A DNA stretch of 64,000 nucleotides from Salegentibacter maritimus. Lineage in GTDB: Bacteria; Bacteroidota; Bacteroidia; Flavobacteriales; Flavobacteriaceae. The notes beneath the pieces are model-generated. The model saw only the letters and a list, made by a program, of their open reading frames with translations. It did not search any database and was not told where the DNA came from. Of this stretch, positions 27,174-38,167 are shown piece by piece; position 1 is the stretch's first letter; each line of letters opens with the position of its first letter. The stretch lies in NCBI RefSeq assembly GCF_016236915.1, contig NZ_JAEHOK010000007.1, positions 1-64,000 of the forward strand, in the 5' to 3' direction. Position numbers and translations under genes: made by a program.

Positions 27174-27782
27174 TTAATGCTCCATTCTTTTTATTCCTAC
27201 CTTGTAGGTTGAATTGAATTTTTCAAAAATTGCATCTGCTTCTTTTTTTCTAACAGAAATATAAATTTTGCAATCCAGGGCCAGTTTTTGCTCTATAACT
27301 GTAAGGTTATTTTCCTTTATTAAGCGCATTACAATATTCATTTCGGGATAATCAAAACTAATCTCAAATACTTCGTCTATAGTGTATGTAATTATATTGG
27401 CTTCTTCCAGAGCCATTTGTGCGGCGGTTTTATACGCATTTATAAGTCCGCCAACACCAAGTTTTACACCACCAAAATACCTTACCACAACAATTAAAAT
27501 ATTGGTAACTTCAAACGACTGGATTTGCCCGTAAATGGGCATTCCGGCAGAATTTGAAGGTTCTCCATCGTCGTTGGCCCGATATTGAAAATCAGATTTT
27601 CCTAATTGCCAGGCATAACACCAATGCCGGGCTTTGTGGTGTTTCGATTTTAATTCTTCTAAATGAAGATTAGCTTCGTCTTCAGTTTTGACCGGAAAAG
27701 CATAACCGAAGAATTTTGAGTTTCGGTCTTTAAATAAAACTTCGGGAGAAGCTTTGGTTATGGTTTTATAGGTGTCTTTCAT
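27174..27782 (-). CDS. YigZ/IMPACT-family protein
   Basis: 202 residues. The IMPACT/UPF0029 N-terminal domain is clear: HKARHWCYAWQ, RANDDGEPSNSAGMPI and VRYFGGVKLGVGGLINAY, followed by a ferredoxin-like C-terminal domain. The family is widespread and is related to the eukaryotic translation regulator IMPACT; its bacterial role is not settled. It is transcribed alone, and a repeat copy (27841-27894) lies upstream. Confidence 0.93.
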   Translation of the reverse strand: MKDTYKTITKASPEVLFKDRNSKFFGYAFPVKTEDEANLHLEELKSKHHKARHWCYAWQLGKSDFQYRANDDGEPSNSAGMPIYGQIQSFEVTNILIVVVRYFGGVKLGVGGLINAYKTAAQMALEEANIITYTIDEVFEISFDYPEMNIVMRLIKENNLTVIEQKLALDCKIYISVRKKEADAIFEKFNSTYKVGIKRMEH

Positions 27783-27840
27783 TTTAAATTGTTTTTAGGC
27801 CTAAAGTATTTGAAACCCACGAAGCCTTCTTCTTGATAGA

Positions 27841-27894
27841 TTTATTGGCAACGCCAAAGGGTGTACCCCGAGGCTTGCCCCGACTTAGTTTACT
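27841..27894 (+). repeat. Gene-end palindromic repeat, copy C
   Basis: Begins TTTATTGGCAACGCCAAAGG and ends CTTAGTTTACT, with an intermediate length from a partial AGGCTTGCCCC duplication. Its terminal AGTAAAC on the minus strand contains the TAA stop codon of the EamA gene (27890-27892). Confidence 0.8.
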
Positions 27895-28762
27895 GACTAC
27901 TTGCCACCAGGATAATACTTAGCACAGCCAGTGCAATACCAATCCAGTTTTTCTTCAGTAAAACTTCTTTAAATAATACAATTCCCAAAATAGTAGAAGC
28001 CAAAACAATTCCTACATGGTTTAATGTAAAAATCACCGAATTTTCAAATCCCGGAGAACGGAGGGCCATTACTAAAAAATAGATCGAAAAATAATTGGGA
28101 ATTCCTAATGCGATTCCGCCGGCAATGTTTCTCCAGGTAATTTTTAATTTTCCTAAAAATGCCTGGCCAATTAAAATAAGTGTCCCAATTATTCCTGCAA
28201 TACCAAAAATACTGGACGAAAAAAGTCCTACATCATTTTCTGAAACATAAAAGTTTTCCAGGTAATTTATAGTGGTATCAATAACTCCACTTCCAATAAA
28301 AACCAGTAAGGGAAATATGAGGTTTTCTCTTTTTATACTTATGCCTTTTTTTGTTTTTATTGAGCTTAAGTATACCGCCAGCAAAGCAAGGATAACCCCC
28401 GTAATTTTTAAGAATCCCAGACTTTCATTATAAATAAATATTCCGCAGAAAACCGGGATGGCAAGCGACATTTTGGTAGCTACCGAAACCACCGATAGCC
28501 CGCTGCGCTGTGTGGTGATAGCTGCAAGATTAAATACAGTAATAAACAGGGCACCTAAAATGATAATACCCATAAACCATGATTCAGAGGGAATCCTTAT
28601 CAGGTCTTCCGTACTTTCAATATACCCAAAAAAGCCTACGGTACATGCTATAAAATAATTAATAATTATAGCCTGTAGTGTGTTTACACCATATTTTTTA
28701 TAAAGTCTAAAGACTACAAAAATTATGGTAGAAGAAAGAATGCTTAGCAGTAGGTAAATCAA
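27890..28762 (-). CDS. EamA/DMT-superfamily transporter
   Basis: 290 residues with about ten membrane helices in two homologous EamA halves. The second half has the usual NHVGIVLASTILGIVLFKE segment. Such proteins export or import small metabolites; the substrate is unknown. It is last in the ribD-HAD-EamA operon, its start overlapping the HAD stop by 4 bases. Its stop codon lies within a repeat element, so the last residues may have been set by that insertion. Confidence 0.9.
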   Translation of the reverse strand: MIYLLLSILSSTIIFVVFRLYKKYGVNTLQAIIINYFIACTVGFFGYIESTEDLIRIPSESWFMGIIILGALFITVFNLAAITTQRSGLSVVSVATKMSLAIPVFCGIFIYNESLGFLKITGVILALLAVYLSSIKTKKGISIKRENLIFPLLVFIGSGVIDTTINYLENFYVSENDVGLFSSSIFGIAGIIGTLILIGQAFLGKLKITWRNIAGGIALGIPNYFSIYFLVMALRSPGFENSVIFTLNHVGIVLASTILGIVLFKEVLLKKNWIGIALAVLSIILVASSQ

Positions 28763-29367
28763 AACAATTCCTTTCTGGCAGTAAATAAATCTATAATGTC
28801 TTCCTGCTGCGGATTAATATTCCAGGTGTGTAGCCCTAAGCTTTTGGCGGCTTCGGTGTTTTCTTTGGTGTCGTCTATAAAAAGGCATTCCCCGGCTTCT
28901 AAATTATGCTCTTGTAGTACAAACTCATAAATCTCGGTATCGGGTTTTCTAAAATTTATTTCGTGCGAAAGATAAAATGCATCAAAACAAGCTTTAAAAT
29001 CTTCAAAAAACGCTACATTTTCTTTTATCCAATCTATATGAATTTCATTGGTGTTGCTTAGAAGAATTAACCGGTAATTTTTTTCTTCAGAAAGTTTCTT
29101 TAGAAATCGGTAGCGGTATTCGGGGAAGTCTATTAAAATGGCATTCCAGGAATTTTTAAACTGGTGTTCCTGAAGCTTAGGATATTCGGTTTGGTAAGAT
29201 TTTATAAAAGCTTCTGATGAAATAAGCCCCTTTTCATATTGCTGATTTACTTGCAGTAAATTTTCTGAAAGTGCTGGGATTTGATGTTTACTCATTTCAC
29301 GCATAGTTGCCGGTTTGTCCAGGTTTACAAATACGTCTCCAAAATCGAATATTAGGTTTTTAATCAT
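28759..29367 (-). CDS. HAD-family hydrolase
   Basis: 202 residues with the haloacid-dehalogenase motifs: nucleophile region IFDFGDVFVNLD, motif II LLSNTNEIH, a conserved Lys in FRKPDTEIYEF, and the acidic motif FIDDTKENTEAAKSLG. A cap domain is inserted after the first motif. It is probably a small-molecule phosphatase. Being between ribD and a transporter, it could dephosphorylate the riboflavin intermediate made by RibD, a step performed by HAD enzymes elsewhere, but this is inference. It overlaps ribD by 8 bases and the transporter gene by 4. Confidence 0.92.
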   Translation of the reverse strand: MIKNLIFDFGDVFVNLDKPATMREMSKHQIPALSENLLQVNQQYEKGLISSEAFIKSYQTEYPKLQEHQFKNSWNAILIDFPEYRYRFLKKLSEEKNYRLILLSNTNEIHIDWIKENVAFFEDFKACFDAFYLSHEINFRKPDTEIYEFVLQEHNLEAGECLFIDDTKENTEAAKSLGLHTWNINPQQEDIIDLFTARKELF

Positions 29368-30397
29368 TTTTGTAAATTTTTAAAGTATCTCGTTCCAGGT
29401 TGGTTTTTAAAATTGTCTTGCCTGAAAATCCCGGTGCTTTTACACCTTCATGAAACTCTGAAATTCCCGAAAAAACCCTGGCTTCGTCCCAAAGATTAAA
29501 ATTTATAAATTCCTGAAGCGTTTTTGCTCCTCCTTCAATAATAAGCGACTGTAAGTTGTGCCTGTGTAGCACCTCGCAAATTTGTGCCGGGAGCTGTTCC
29601 TTAAAATTTAAGGTTTCAAATACTAAATTAGGGGTAGATGTTTCGGTTTTTTTGGTGAAAACAATAGTTTTTATACTACTATCAAATAAAGCTGAATTTT
29701 CTGGAATTTTTAATTCCCTGTCTATCACTACCCGCACAGGATTTTCGCCTTTCCAAAGTCTTGTGTTTAATTTAGGGTTATCTGCAATGGCAGTGTTTGT
29801 ACCTACTAAAATAGCTTGTTCTTCACTACGCCATTTGTGTACCAATTGCTTAGAATATTGATTGGTAATCCAAACCGGCCCCCTTGTTTCCTGAATTTTT
29901 GGAGCGATAAAACCATCGGCGGTATGGGCCCATTTCAAAACAATATAGGGGCGCTTTTTTTGATGAAAGGTGAAAAAGCGCTTGTTGAGATCCCGGCATT
30001 CTTTCTCTAAAACCCCAATTTGGACATCACAACCTGCTTCCATCAATTTCTTAATACCACGCCCGGCTACCTTAGCAAAAGGATCTATGGTGCCAATTAC
30101 CACCTTTTTAATACCTTTTGCAATAATTAAATCGCTACACGGAGGAGTTTTTCCATAGTGGCTGCAAGGCTCCAGGCTAACATATATTGTGGCGTGCTTT
30201 AAAAGCGATGTGTCTTTAACAGAATTTACCGCGTTTACTTCAGCATGGGCTTCCCCTGCTTTTTGATGCCAGCCTTCACCAATAATTTTATTTTTATGAA
30301 CAATTACGCTGCCTACCAATGGATTAGGGTAGGTGGTTCCCAGGCCATTTTTGGCCAGTTCGATACAACGTTTTATGTATTTTTCGTGTATATTCAC
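29360..30397 (-). CDS. ribD: Bifunctional riboflavin biosynthesis deaminase/reductase RibD
   Basis: 345 residues with a GTG start. The N-terminal cytidine-deaminase-like domain has the zinc ligands His51, Cys78 and Cys87 and the proton-shuttling Glu53 (HAEVNAV, PCSHYGKTPPC). The C-terminal RibD reductase domain is at about 150-340 (KWAHTADGFIAP, IIEGGAKTLQEFI). It carries out two consecutive steps from the pyrimidine product of GTP cyclohydrolase II. It is first in an operon with a HAD phosphatase and a transporter. Only 28 bases separate it from the divergent GNAT gene, so the two promoters must overlap. Confidence 0.96.
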   Translation of the reverse strand: MNIHEKYIKRCIELAKNGLGTTYPNPLVGSVIVHKNKIIGEGWHQKAGEAHAEVNAVNSVKDTSLLKHATIYVSLEPCSHYGKTPPCSDLIIAKGIKKVVIGTIDPFAKVAGRGIKKLMEAGCDVQIGVLEKECRDLNKRFFTFHQKKRPYIVLKWAHTADGFIAPKIQETRGPVWITNQYSKQLVHKWRSEEQAILVGTNTAIADNPKLNTRLWKGENPVRVVIDRELKIPENSALFDSSIKTIVFTKKTETSTPNLVFETLNFKEQLPAQICEVLHRHNLQSLIIEGGAKTLQEFINFNLWDEARVFSGISEFHEGVKAPGFSGKTILKTNLERDTLKIYKND

Positions 30398-30425
30398 ACC
30401 GCTAAAATAGGATTATTTACCAAGA

Positions 30426-30911
30426 ATGAGCATACTAAAAATACGCGAGATTCAAAAGGAAGACAACCAGCAAGTTGCCAAAGTGGTGAGAAAGGTTTTA
30501 TTAGAAATGGGCGTTCCCAAAGTTGGTACTGCCTATGAAGATGAAGCCCTGGACAATATGTTTGCTACATATCAAAAGCCACGAATGGCCTACTTTGTGG
30601 TAGAAGAGAAAGGAGAAATTCTTGGTGGTGCGGGTATTGCCCCACTGGTGGGACTGGAAGAAAACATCTGTGAATTACAAAAAATGTATTTCCTGCCCGA
30701 GGCCCGTGGCAAAGGTTTAGGAGCAAAAATGATGGATGCCTGCCTGAAATTTGGTAAATCCCAGGGTTTTAAACAATGCTATATTGAAACTTTGCCTTAT
30801 ATGCAAGACGCAAGAAAACTTTACGCCCGTAGCGGATTTAGATCTTTAGAAAAACCGCTGGGAGAAACAGGTCATTATAATTGTACAATGTGGATGATTA
30901 AGGATATTTAA
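30426..30911 (+). CDS. GNAT-family N-acetyltransferase
   Basis: 161 residues. The acetyl-CoA binding motif PEARGKGLGAKMM and the following helix, then YMQDARKLYARSGF, define a GNAT enzyme. The substrate is unknown. It is divergent from ribD with a 28-base gap. Confidence 0.92.
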   Translation: MSILKIREIQKEDNQQVAKVVRKVLLEMGVPKVGTAYEDEALDNMFATYQKPRMAYFVVEEKGEILGGAGIAPLVGLEENICELQKMYFLPEARGKGLGAKMMDACLKFGKSQGFKQCYIETLPYMQDARKLYARSGFRSLEKPLGETGHYNCTMWMIKDI

Positions 30912-31002
30912 AAGTGAAGAGGAGGTGTTAAATACTTTTCCTAACCCACAAACAGAAATAACTGAAAACTTACACAGGAGAACTGATAACTCATAAATTT
31001 AA

Positions 31003-31857
31003 ATGAAATTAAAAGCACAAAAAGAACTTTTTCTAGAAACGCTGGAAAAAGATTATCCGGTTGAAGAAGTGCTTTCATTTTTCTTTTTGCTCACTGAAGC
31101 ATTTTTGGGAGTAAGGCGCTTAGACCTGGCTTTAGATCCGGATCTTGAAATAGAACCTGCTAATATAGGTAGGTTTGAAAATGCTTTAGCAAGGTTAAAA
31201 AATCATGAGCCTATTCAGTATATTATTGGGGAAACCGAGTTTTTCGGATTAACTTTTAGTGTAGATAATAATGTGCTGGTGCCAAGACCGGAAACAGAAG
31301 AACTAGTGCAATGGGTTTTAGAGGATTTTGCTCTGGAAGAAAAATCATTGAAAATTTTGGATATAGGGACCGGGAGTGGCTGTATTGCGATTTCCCTGGC
31401 AAGACATCTTCCTAAAGCTAAAGTTTCGGCCCTGGATATTTCTGATAAAGCCCTGGAAATTGCTAAAGCCAATGCAAAAAATAATGAGGTGGAAATTAGT
31501 TTTATTCAGCAGGATATTTTAAAAACCGAAACATTATCGGGCCATTGGGATATTATAGTATCTAACCCACCTTATGTGCGCGAGCTGGAAAAAAAGGAAA
31601 TGCAACGAAATGTTTTGGACCATGAGCCTGAAACAGCTTTATATGTTAAAGATCAAGATCCTTTACTTTTTTATAATAAAATCACGAAATTAGCTAAGAA
31701 GGCCCTTAATCCTAAAGCAAAACTTTACTTTGAGATTAATCAATATCTCGCCGAAGAAACCAAAACAATGATGCAGAAGCAGGGTTTTATCTGTGAAAAG
31801 CGAAAAGATCTCTTTGGGAATTTTAGGATGTTAAAGGGAGTTGCATCAACTAATTAA
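31003..31857 (+). CDS. prmC: Release factor glutamine N5-methyltransferase PrmC
   Basis: 284 residues: an N-terminal helical domain, then a SAM methyltransferase domain with ILDIGTGSGCIAI and the active-site NPPY at 188-191 (NPPYVRE). It methylates the GGQ glutamine of peptide-chain release factors. The short lipoprotein gene starts 6 bases after its stop. Confidence 0.96.
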   Translation: MKLKAQKELFLETLEKDYPVEEVLSFFFLLTEAFLGVRRLDLALDPDLEIEPANIGRFENALARLKNHEPIQYIIGETEFFGLTFSVDNNVLVPRPETEELVQWVLEDFALEEKSLKILDIGTGSGCIAISLARHLPKAKVSALDISDKALEIAKANAKNNEVEISFIQQDILKTETLSGHWDIIVSNPPYVRELEKKEMQRNVLDHEPETALYVKDQDPLLFYNKITKLAKKALNPKAKLYFEINQYLAEETKTMMQKQGFICEKRKDLFGNFRMLKGVASTN

Positions 31858-31863
31858 AGTACT

Positions 31864-32235
31864 ATGAGAAAATTTATTGGTTTGCTCATTTGCGCCTTTA
31901 TCATGAACTCGTGTAACTTGTTTGAAGGAACCGGTGTTGATTTTGAAATAAAAAATAATACTAATGTTGTGTTACATAACGTACAGCTTAAAACAAACAA
32001 AGGTTCTAAAACTAAAATTTTTAATAGACTCGAGCCCGGTAAATCGGTTTCGGGTTTTTTGAAAATGAAAAAGGGCAAAGGTAATGGGGGTTATGTTCTG
32101 CAATATGAAAGGGAGGAGGAGAAAGCTGAGAAAATCATCAACGAAAAATTTTCTGATGGAAACGCCATGAGCCATAAATTGATTTTTGAGATCGAAGCAG
32201 ATACTGTATATCTTGATATAGAGCATTATTATTAG
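31864..32235 (+). CDS. Small lipoprotein of unknown function
   Basis: 123 residues with a lipoprotein signal (lipobox FIMNSC, Cys17). The mature part is a small beta-rich domain (DFEIKNNTNVVLHNVQL, ... ADTVYLDIEHYY). No known family is recognised. It is probably co-transcribed with prmC. Confidence 0.8.
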   Translation: MRKFIGLLICAFIMNSCNLFEGTGVDFEIKNNTNVVLHNVQLKTNKGSKTKIFNRLEPGKSVSGFLKMKKGKGNGGYVLQYEREEEKAEKIINEKFSDGNAMSHKLIFEIEADTVYLDIEHYY

Positions 32236-32345
32236 TAATACCCTTGAGGCTTATTTCTATTAAATTGGGATGAGTTTACGCAAGGCTTTTGGTTGGGAAG
32301 GTTAGAAGTTTATCCCGGTAATTTTTAAACAAGAAAACATTTATT

Positions 32346-32951
32346 TTGGAAAAAAGCACTAAAAATAATCTTAAGAGTATTGCCGTTTTTTGCGCAAGTA
32401 GCGACGGAAATGATGAAAAAATATATGCCGAATCTTACCGCCTGGGCAAAACTTTAGCTCAAAAAAACATTCAATTGGTTTATGGAGGAAGTAAACTTGG
32501 TTTAATGGGGCAGGTAGCTACCGGCGCATTACAAAATAACGGAAAAGTAATTGGGGTGATTCCAGATTTTCTGAAAACAAAAGAATTGGTGCACACAGGT
32601 TTAAGCCGGTTAATTACCACGCGCGATATGCATGAGCGCAAGCTTAAAATCCATGAACTAAGCGACGGTTTTATAGCTCTTCCTGGTGGTTTTGGTACTT
32701 TTGAAGAACTTTTTGAAATTGTTACCTGGGCGCAGTTAGGACTGCATCAAAACCCCATTGGCTTATTAAATATCGACGGATTTTATGATGATTTAATAGC
32801 TATGCTTAAAACTATGGTTAGAAAAGGTTTGCTTAAAAAAGAGAATTTTGATCTTCTGATAATTGCTGAAAATACTGAAGAATTGTTGGAAAAAATGTAC
32901 CACTTTAAGCCTATGCCTGTGCCTAAATGGATGCGTAAAGACCAGACTTAA
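32346..32951 (+). CDS. LOG-family (TIGR00730) Rossmann-fold protein, cytokinin-type phosphoribohydrolase
   Basis: 201 residues from a TTG start. It has the LOG hallmark PGGFGTFEELFE plus IAVFCASSDG, VYGGSKLGLMG and the conserved Arg in RDMHERK. LOG proteins release bases from nucleoside 5'-monophosphates, AMP or cytokinin nucleotides; older annotations call them lysine decarboxylase-like, which the sequence does not support. It is transcribed alone. Confidence 0.92.
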   Translation: MEKSTKNNLKSIAVFCASSDGNDEKIYAESYRLGKTLAQKNIQLVYGGSKLGLMGQVATGALQNNGKVIGVIPDFLKTKELVHTGLSRLITTRDMHERKLKIHELSDGFIALPGGFGTFEELFEIVTWAQLGLHQNPIGLLNIDGFYDDLIAMLKTMVRKGLLKKENFDLLIIAENTEELLEKMYHFKPMPVPKWMRKDQT

Positions 32952-33195
32952 AAAGGATTCTTAGAAATGAAAATCCAGAAGCTTCAAATATATTTATAAT
33001 GTAGCTAGACAATTGCTGTTTTATAGGGAGCTATCAAATTTGAAACTTGCCGAATATAGATGATGGATTTAAAAGGAGATGCTTGGCATGTTTTAAGCTT
33101 TCCTGTCTATAGCTAAAAATCGATTAATTTCTGTGGTGGCGCCACTTTAGTGTAACAATCACTTTTCTTAATCGTCTTTAACAAAAACATAATTT

Positions 33196-34488
33196 ATGAG
33201 GAAAATATTATTTTTCGTGCTTTTAATCATTTCTGTAGGCCAAATTAACGGACAGGAAAAACCTAGTATCTCGGAAATCATTAACGAGGCTAATACGCTC
33301 TATAAAGAGAAAAACTACAAGACCGCCAAAGACAAATATTTAAAAATAGTAGAACTAGCAGATTTTGAGTGGCAAAAAATGAATGCTACTTACAATGCTG
33401 CCCGTTGTTTAGCTTTGCAAAAAAAAGTAGATAGCGCTTTTGTTTTACTAGATGATGTTGTGAAGTATGGGTTTAAATATAAATCTTACCTTATGAAAGA
33501 TTCCGATTTAGCTATTTTGCATAAAAATAAAAAGTGGGAAAAATTAGTAGATAAAATCCCTGAACCTAATTTGCCTAATAACGACCCAAATCGTGCTCAA
33601 ATTGTTACGAGTGATATTCATAATTTTTGGCAAGCCTATAATTTAGTGCGAGAAGACTCTTTAAATGCAAAGAATATTTACAAAAAATACTATTTCGAGA
33701 AGGCTAGTGATGGTATGCAAGATTATATGGGTGTAAAAGTAAGTTCCATCGATTATTTTGTAAAACACGTTGAATCACATCCAAGATTATATAAAACGAT
33801 AAAAGAGAACACTTTGATGGTCGATGAATATAAAAAAGGCATTCAAAGCAGTTTTAAGAATCTTAAAGAAATATACCCCAAAGCAATATTTCCAGATGTA
33901 TATTTTATAATTGGTGCGTTTACAAGCGGTGGAACAGTTACACCTACAGGTTTGCTAATTGGTGTAAATCAAATGAGTGATGGAGAGGGAGTGGATACAG
34001 GAGAACTTGATTTTGGCGATAAATTATTGATGAATAAATCTAAATACCTCCCTAATGTGGTTGCTCATGAATTAATTCATTTTCAACAGGACGGAATGAA
34101 AAAAGATACAACCACTCTTGGATATGTAATACAAGAAGGGATGGCCGATTTTATTGGTGAATTGATTAGCGGGGAGACGCCCAATCGCAAAATTTTTGAA
34201 TGGGCAAAAGGGAAGGAAAATAAAATATGGAGTGAATTTAAAAAGGATATGTATTATGATAGATACAATAATTGGATAGCTAACTATAAAACAGCTTCTG
34301 AAGATAGTTATCCAGATTTGGGTTATTGGGTTGGTTATGAGATTTGTAAATCTTACTATGAAAAATCAAAAGACAAAAGGCAGGCAATAAACGAAATGCT
34401 GAATATTCAAGATTATAAAGAATTTTTGAAGGACAGCAAATGGGAACACAAACTGAAAATAATAAATCAACGCGAAGAGCGTATATAA
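33196..34488 (+). CDS. Secreted zincin-type metalloprotease-like protein with TPR-like N-terminus
   Basis: 430 residues: a signal peptide to about 19 (GQING); a TPR-like helical region at about 25-120; and a C-terminal domain with the zinc motif HELIH (291-295) and a downstream QEGMADFIGEL (about 312-322) that could give the third ligand. This resembles predicted Zn-dependent proteases of the DUF2268 type. The product should be periplasmic or outside the cell. Its C-terminal helix has a run of Lys/Glu. It stands alone. The substrate is unknown. Confidence 0.8.
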   Translation: MRKILFFVLLIISVGQINGQEKPSISEIINEANTLYKEKNYKTAKDKYLKIVELADFEWQKMNATYNAARCLALQKKVDSAFVLLDDVVKYGFKYKSYLMKDSDLAILHKNKKWEKLVDKIPEPNLPNNDPNRAQIVTSDIHNFWQAYNLVREDSLNAKNIYKKYYFEKASDGMQDYMGVKVSSIDYFVKHVESHPRLYKTIKENTLMVDEYKKGIQSSFKNLKEIYPKAIFPDVYFIIGAFTSGGTVTPTGLLIGVNQMSDGEGVDTGELDFGDKLLMNKSKYLPNVVAHELIHFQQDGMKKDTTTLGYVIQEGMADFIGELISGETPNRKIFEWAKGKENKIWSEFKKDMYYDRYNNWIANYKTASEDSYPDLGYWVGYEICKSYYEKSKDKRQAINEMLNIQDYKEFLKDSKWEHKLKIINQREERI

Positions 34489-34699
34489 GAAATAGTGGTT
34501 TAAGGGCTTAAAATAAGGAGGTTTTGGTGAATATATTGCCAGTGCCAGGGCTGAAATTCACGCCAGGAATCTGCTGCTTTTTATTTACAATTAGGAATAA
34601 GGATAAAATATAATTGAATTTACCTCTTGCTAGGACTTCCGTAAACCTAAATCGGCCATTTTCTCGAATAAAAATTTTTTTAGTATTAGTGAAGTTTGA
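34489..34699. other. Gene-free stretch upstream of an open-frame remnant
   Basis: Between the zincin gene and the remnant at 34700-34957. There are no open frames with coding character, no strong hairpin and no repeat-family copy. Confidence 0.4.
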
Positions 34700-36971
<2,272 letters not shown>

Positions 36972-37063
36972 TTTTTTTTGAGTTCGTTTTTCCATCAATA
37001 GAAAAAATGAGCTTTAGTATTAATAGGTACGAAGTTTTTATAAAACCCATAGAAAAGCCTTTG

Positions 37064-37108
37064 TTTATTGGCAACGCCAAAGGGTGTAATACCCCGAGGT
37101 AGTTTGCT
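37064..37108 (+). repeat. Gene-end palindromic repeat, copy D
   Basis: Short form (TTTATTGGCAACGCCAAAGG ... GAGGTAGTTTGCT), with G in place of A in the terminal AGTAAAC, so it does not supply a stop codon. It abuts the 28-bp palindrome covering the end of the metallophosphatase gene. Confidence 0.8.
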
Positions 37109-37136
37109 GAGGTTTAAGCTTTAAAGCTTAAACCTC
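37109..37136. repeat. Perfect 28-bp palindrome over a stop codon
   Basis: GAGGTTTAAGCTTT followed directly by its reverse complement. The last two codons and the TAA of the minus-strand metallophosphatase gene form one arm. Copy D of the repeat begins at the other end. It may work as a terminator-like hairpin; there is no T run. Confidence 0.85.
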
Positions 37137-38036
37137 AATTTTTAATCCATTAGCTTCAATATTATTTTTATCGTCTAAATAAAAATCAATTCTTCCCAGG
37201 TAAAGGCCATAACAGCCTACCTGATTTACCAGGACTTTTTTACCTGCTTTATTTGTTTCAACAGTAGGTTTTTCTAAAAAAGTATGGGTGTGACCGCCAA
37301 TAATAAGGTCAATGTTTTCTGTGGCTTTTGCTAGTTTAAGGTCAGAGACTTTGTCGCTATTGTATTTGTAGCCTAAGTGCGAAAGGCAAATTACCAGGTC
37401 GCATTTTTTTTCTTCTTTTAAAATTCGGCTTTGATCTTGTGCAATTTCTATAGGATCCAGGTATTTAGTTTCTTTGTAAAGACTATCGTTTACCAGCCCT
37501 TGTAATTCAACCCCCAAACCAAAAACGCCAATTTTAACTCCGTCTTTTGTAAAAACTTTATGTTGGTGGGTATGGCCATCCAGTACAGTATTGCTGAAGT
37601 CGTAATTAGAGGAAATAAAACTGAATTTGGCATGTGGGAGTTGCGCAAGCAACCCATCTATACCATTGTCAAAATCGTGGTTTCCTATGGTAGCAGCATC
37701 GTATTGCATTTTACTCATTAGTTTGAACTCCAATTCACCCCCATAGAAATTAAAGTATGGTGTGCCCTGGAAAATATCTCCCGCGTCTAACAATAGCGTA
37801 TTTGGATTTTCATTTTTAATCTGCTCAATTAAAGTTGCCCGCCTGGCAACACCACCCATATTTGGATTTCTGGAATCATCGGGGCCAAAAGGCTCAATAT
37901 GGCTGTGAACATCGTTGGTATGCAGAATGGTAATATGCTTTTTATAATTTGGCTTAAAAGAAAATGTGCTTAAACCACCAATTCCTATAAACGCGGTTGC
38001 TGCCGAGGTTTGTTGAATAAAATTTCTTCTTTTCAT
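37128..38036 (-). CDS. Metallophosphatase, N-terminal half of a split 5'-nucleotidase (Tat-exported)
   Basis: 302 residues. A twin-arginine signal (KRRNFIQQTSAATAF) precedes a calcineurin-like phosphoesterase domain with metal motifs HTNDVHSH (Asp42, His44), DAGDIFQG, IGNHDFDNG and GGHTHTFLE. This equals the catalytic half of UshA-type 5'-nucleotidases. The C-terminal nucleotide-binding half is a separate upstream gene (38163-38921), an arrangement I recall from other Flavobacteriia. Together they probably release phosphate or nucleosides from nucleotides in the periplasm. The halves are 126 bases apart, with repeat copy E between them. Confidence 0.93.
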   Translation of the reverse strand: MKRRNFIQQTSAATAFIGIGGLSTFSFKPNYKKHITILHTNDVHSHIEPFGPDDSRNPNMGGVARRATLIEQIKNENPNTLLLDAGDIFQGTPYFNFYGGELEFKLMSKMQYDAATIGNHDFDNGIDGLLAQLPHAKFSFISSNYDFSNTVLDGHTHQHKVFTKDGVKIGVFGLGVELQGLVNDSLYKETKYLDPIEIAQDQSRILKEEKKCDLVICLSHLGYKYNSDKVSDLKLAKATENIDLIIGGHTHTFLEKPTVETNKAGKKVLVNQVGCYGLYLGRIDFYLDDKNNIEANGLKIEV

Positions 38037-38122
38037 TATTTCCTTCTCAATAATCGAAATTTAGATAGCTGTATGTGAATTTCGAAATTAAAAACTTAAT
38101 TAATAGACTTTTATAAAGTCTC

Positions 38123-38167
38123 TTTGTTGGCACCGCCAAAGGGTGTAATACCCCGAGGTAGTTTACT
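38123..38167 (+). repeat. Gene-end palindromic repeat, copy E
   Basis: Short form, almost identical to copies A and D. The terminal AGTAAAC (minus strand) provides the TAA stop codon of the 5'-nucleotidase C-terminal gene (38163-38165). It lies between the two halves of the split nucleotidase. Confidence 0.85.

Noticed and set aside
32346-32951. Lysine decarboxylase label for the PGGxGTxxE protein
   Set aside because: There is no PLP-binding site and the size is wrong. The motif is that of LOG-type phosphoribohydrolases.
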